Source: Epiperipatus broadwayi (taxonomy: Eukaryota; Onychophora; Udeonychophora; Euonychophora; Peripatidae). Taken from it: 64,000 bases of DNA. Location: the NCBI GenBank assembly GCA_028023455.1, contig JAQFVV010000030.1, positions 5,166,501-5,230,500 on the forward strand. The letters run 5' to 3'. A program made the position numbers and the translations under genes. The notes under the pieces are model-generated. The model did no database searches, was not told where the DNA came from, and saw only the letters and a program-made list of their open reading frames with translations. Of this stretch, positions 63,776 to 64,000 are shown one piece after another. Positions within the stretch are counted from its first letter, which is position 1, and each line of letters begins with the position of its first letter.

Positions 63776-63970
63776 ATGAAGTGGATGGGCATAGCGTGTG
63801 CCAGACTTAGGGAATCACTCCCAGAGGCCTTTTTATACAAAGAAAGTGGATGGGCGTAGCATGTGCCAAACTTAGGGATCACCGCCAGAGGTCTTTTTAT
63901 ACGAAGAAAGTAGATATGCATAGCGTGTGCCAAACTTACGGGATCACCGCCAGAGGCATTTTATATGGAA
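63776..63970. repeat. Minisatellite, three ~64-bp copies
   Basis: Three tandem units containing GTGGATGGGC.TAGC.TGTGCC, AACTTAGGGATCACCGCCAG and AGGC.TTTTTATAC.AAGAA. They are G+C-rich compared with the surroundings and about 90% alike. The 88-codon minus frame through them is a by-product of the repeats. Confidence 0.85.
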
Positions 63971-64000
63971 TAAATATGGTTCCAGATAGCTCAACTATCT

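Overview
This is an AT-rich (visibly well over 70 % A+T) stretch of nuclear DNA from an invertebrate, most likely an arthropod. The best taxonomic evidence is a nuclear copy of mitochondrial DNA at about 45.0-52.3 kb. Its reading frames only make sense with the invertebrate mitochondrial code (TGA Trp, AGA Ser, ATA Met), and its atp6 begins like arthropod ATP6 (FSIFDPSS...LNW). I cannot name the order.

Only one convincing host gene is present: a leucine-rich-repeat transmembrane receptor (41573-43552, + strand) encoded in a single exon just after a clear splice acceptor. Almost everything else recognisable is repeat DNA. From left to right: a palindromic MITE (1.4 kb); an APE-type non-LTR retrotransposon remnant (1.9-5.6 kb, -) split by a foldback element; a hammerhead ribozyme copy (6.4 kb); a 0.3 kb inverted repeat with a 13-bp target duplication (9.9 kb); a Penelope-like remnant with a GIY-YIG domain (about 11.8-13.1 kb, -); a complete 5.09 kb Merlin/IS1595-type transposon with 8-bp target duplication, terminal inverted repeats, a twice-frameshifted transposase and internal satellite arrays (15.5-20.6 kb); a second short palindrome (22.8 kb); a decayed gypsy gag-pol (23.9-26.0 kb, +); a non-LTR reverse transcriptase with few stops (27.5-29.0 kb, +); a 4.2 kb hAT element with 8-bp target duplication carrying two tRNA-like units (29.7-33.9 kb); a second hammerhead (35.0 kb, -); the LRR gene; the mitochondrial insert; a gypsy gag piece abutting it (52.3-53.0 kb, -); a tandem array with hammerhead ribozymes on the minus strand (53.3-55.1 kb); a 51-bp perfect-arm hairpin (58.0 kb); a tRNA-derived SINE-like unit (62.8 kb); and a 64-bp minisatellite (63.8 kb).

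Two observations stand out. First, one foldback family is present as 13 separate insertions of 52 bp to 1.04 kb. All copies share the same two non-identical ends, and each is flanked by a direct repeat of about 10-17 bp. Long target duplications suggest target-primed insertion, yet many copies have lost their middle and kept both ends, as MITEs do. Second, hammerhead ribozyme cores occur at three loci, one of them a tandem array, which is the pattern described for animal retrozymes or hammerhead satellites. Coordinates of decayed elements are approximate; all calls were made by eye, without alignment or database search.
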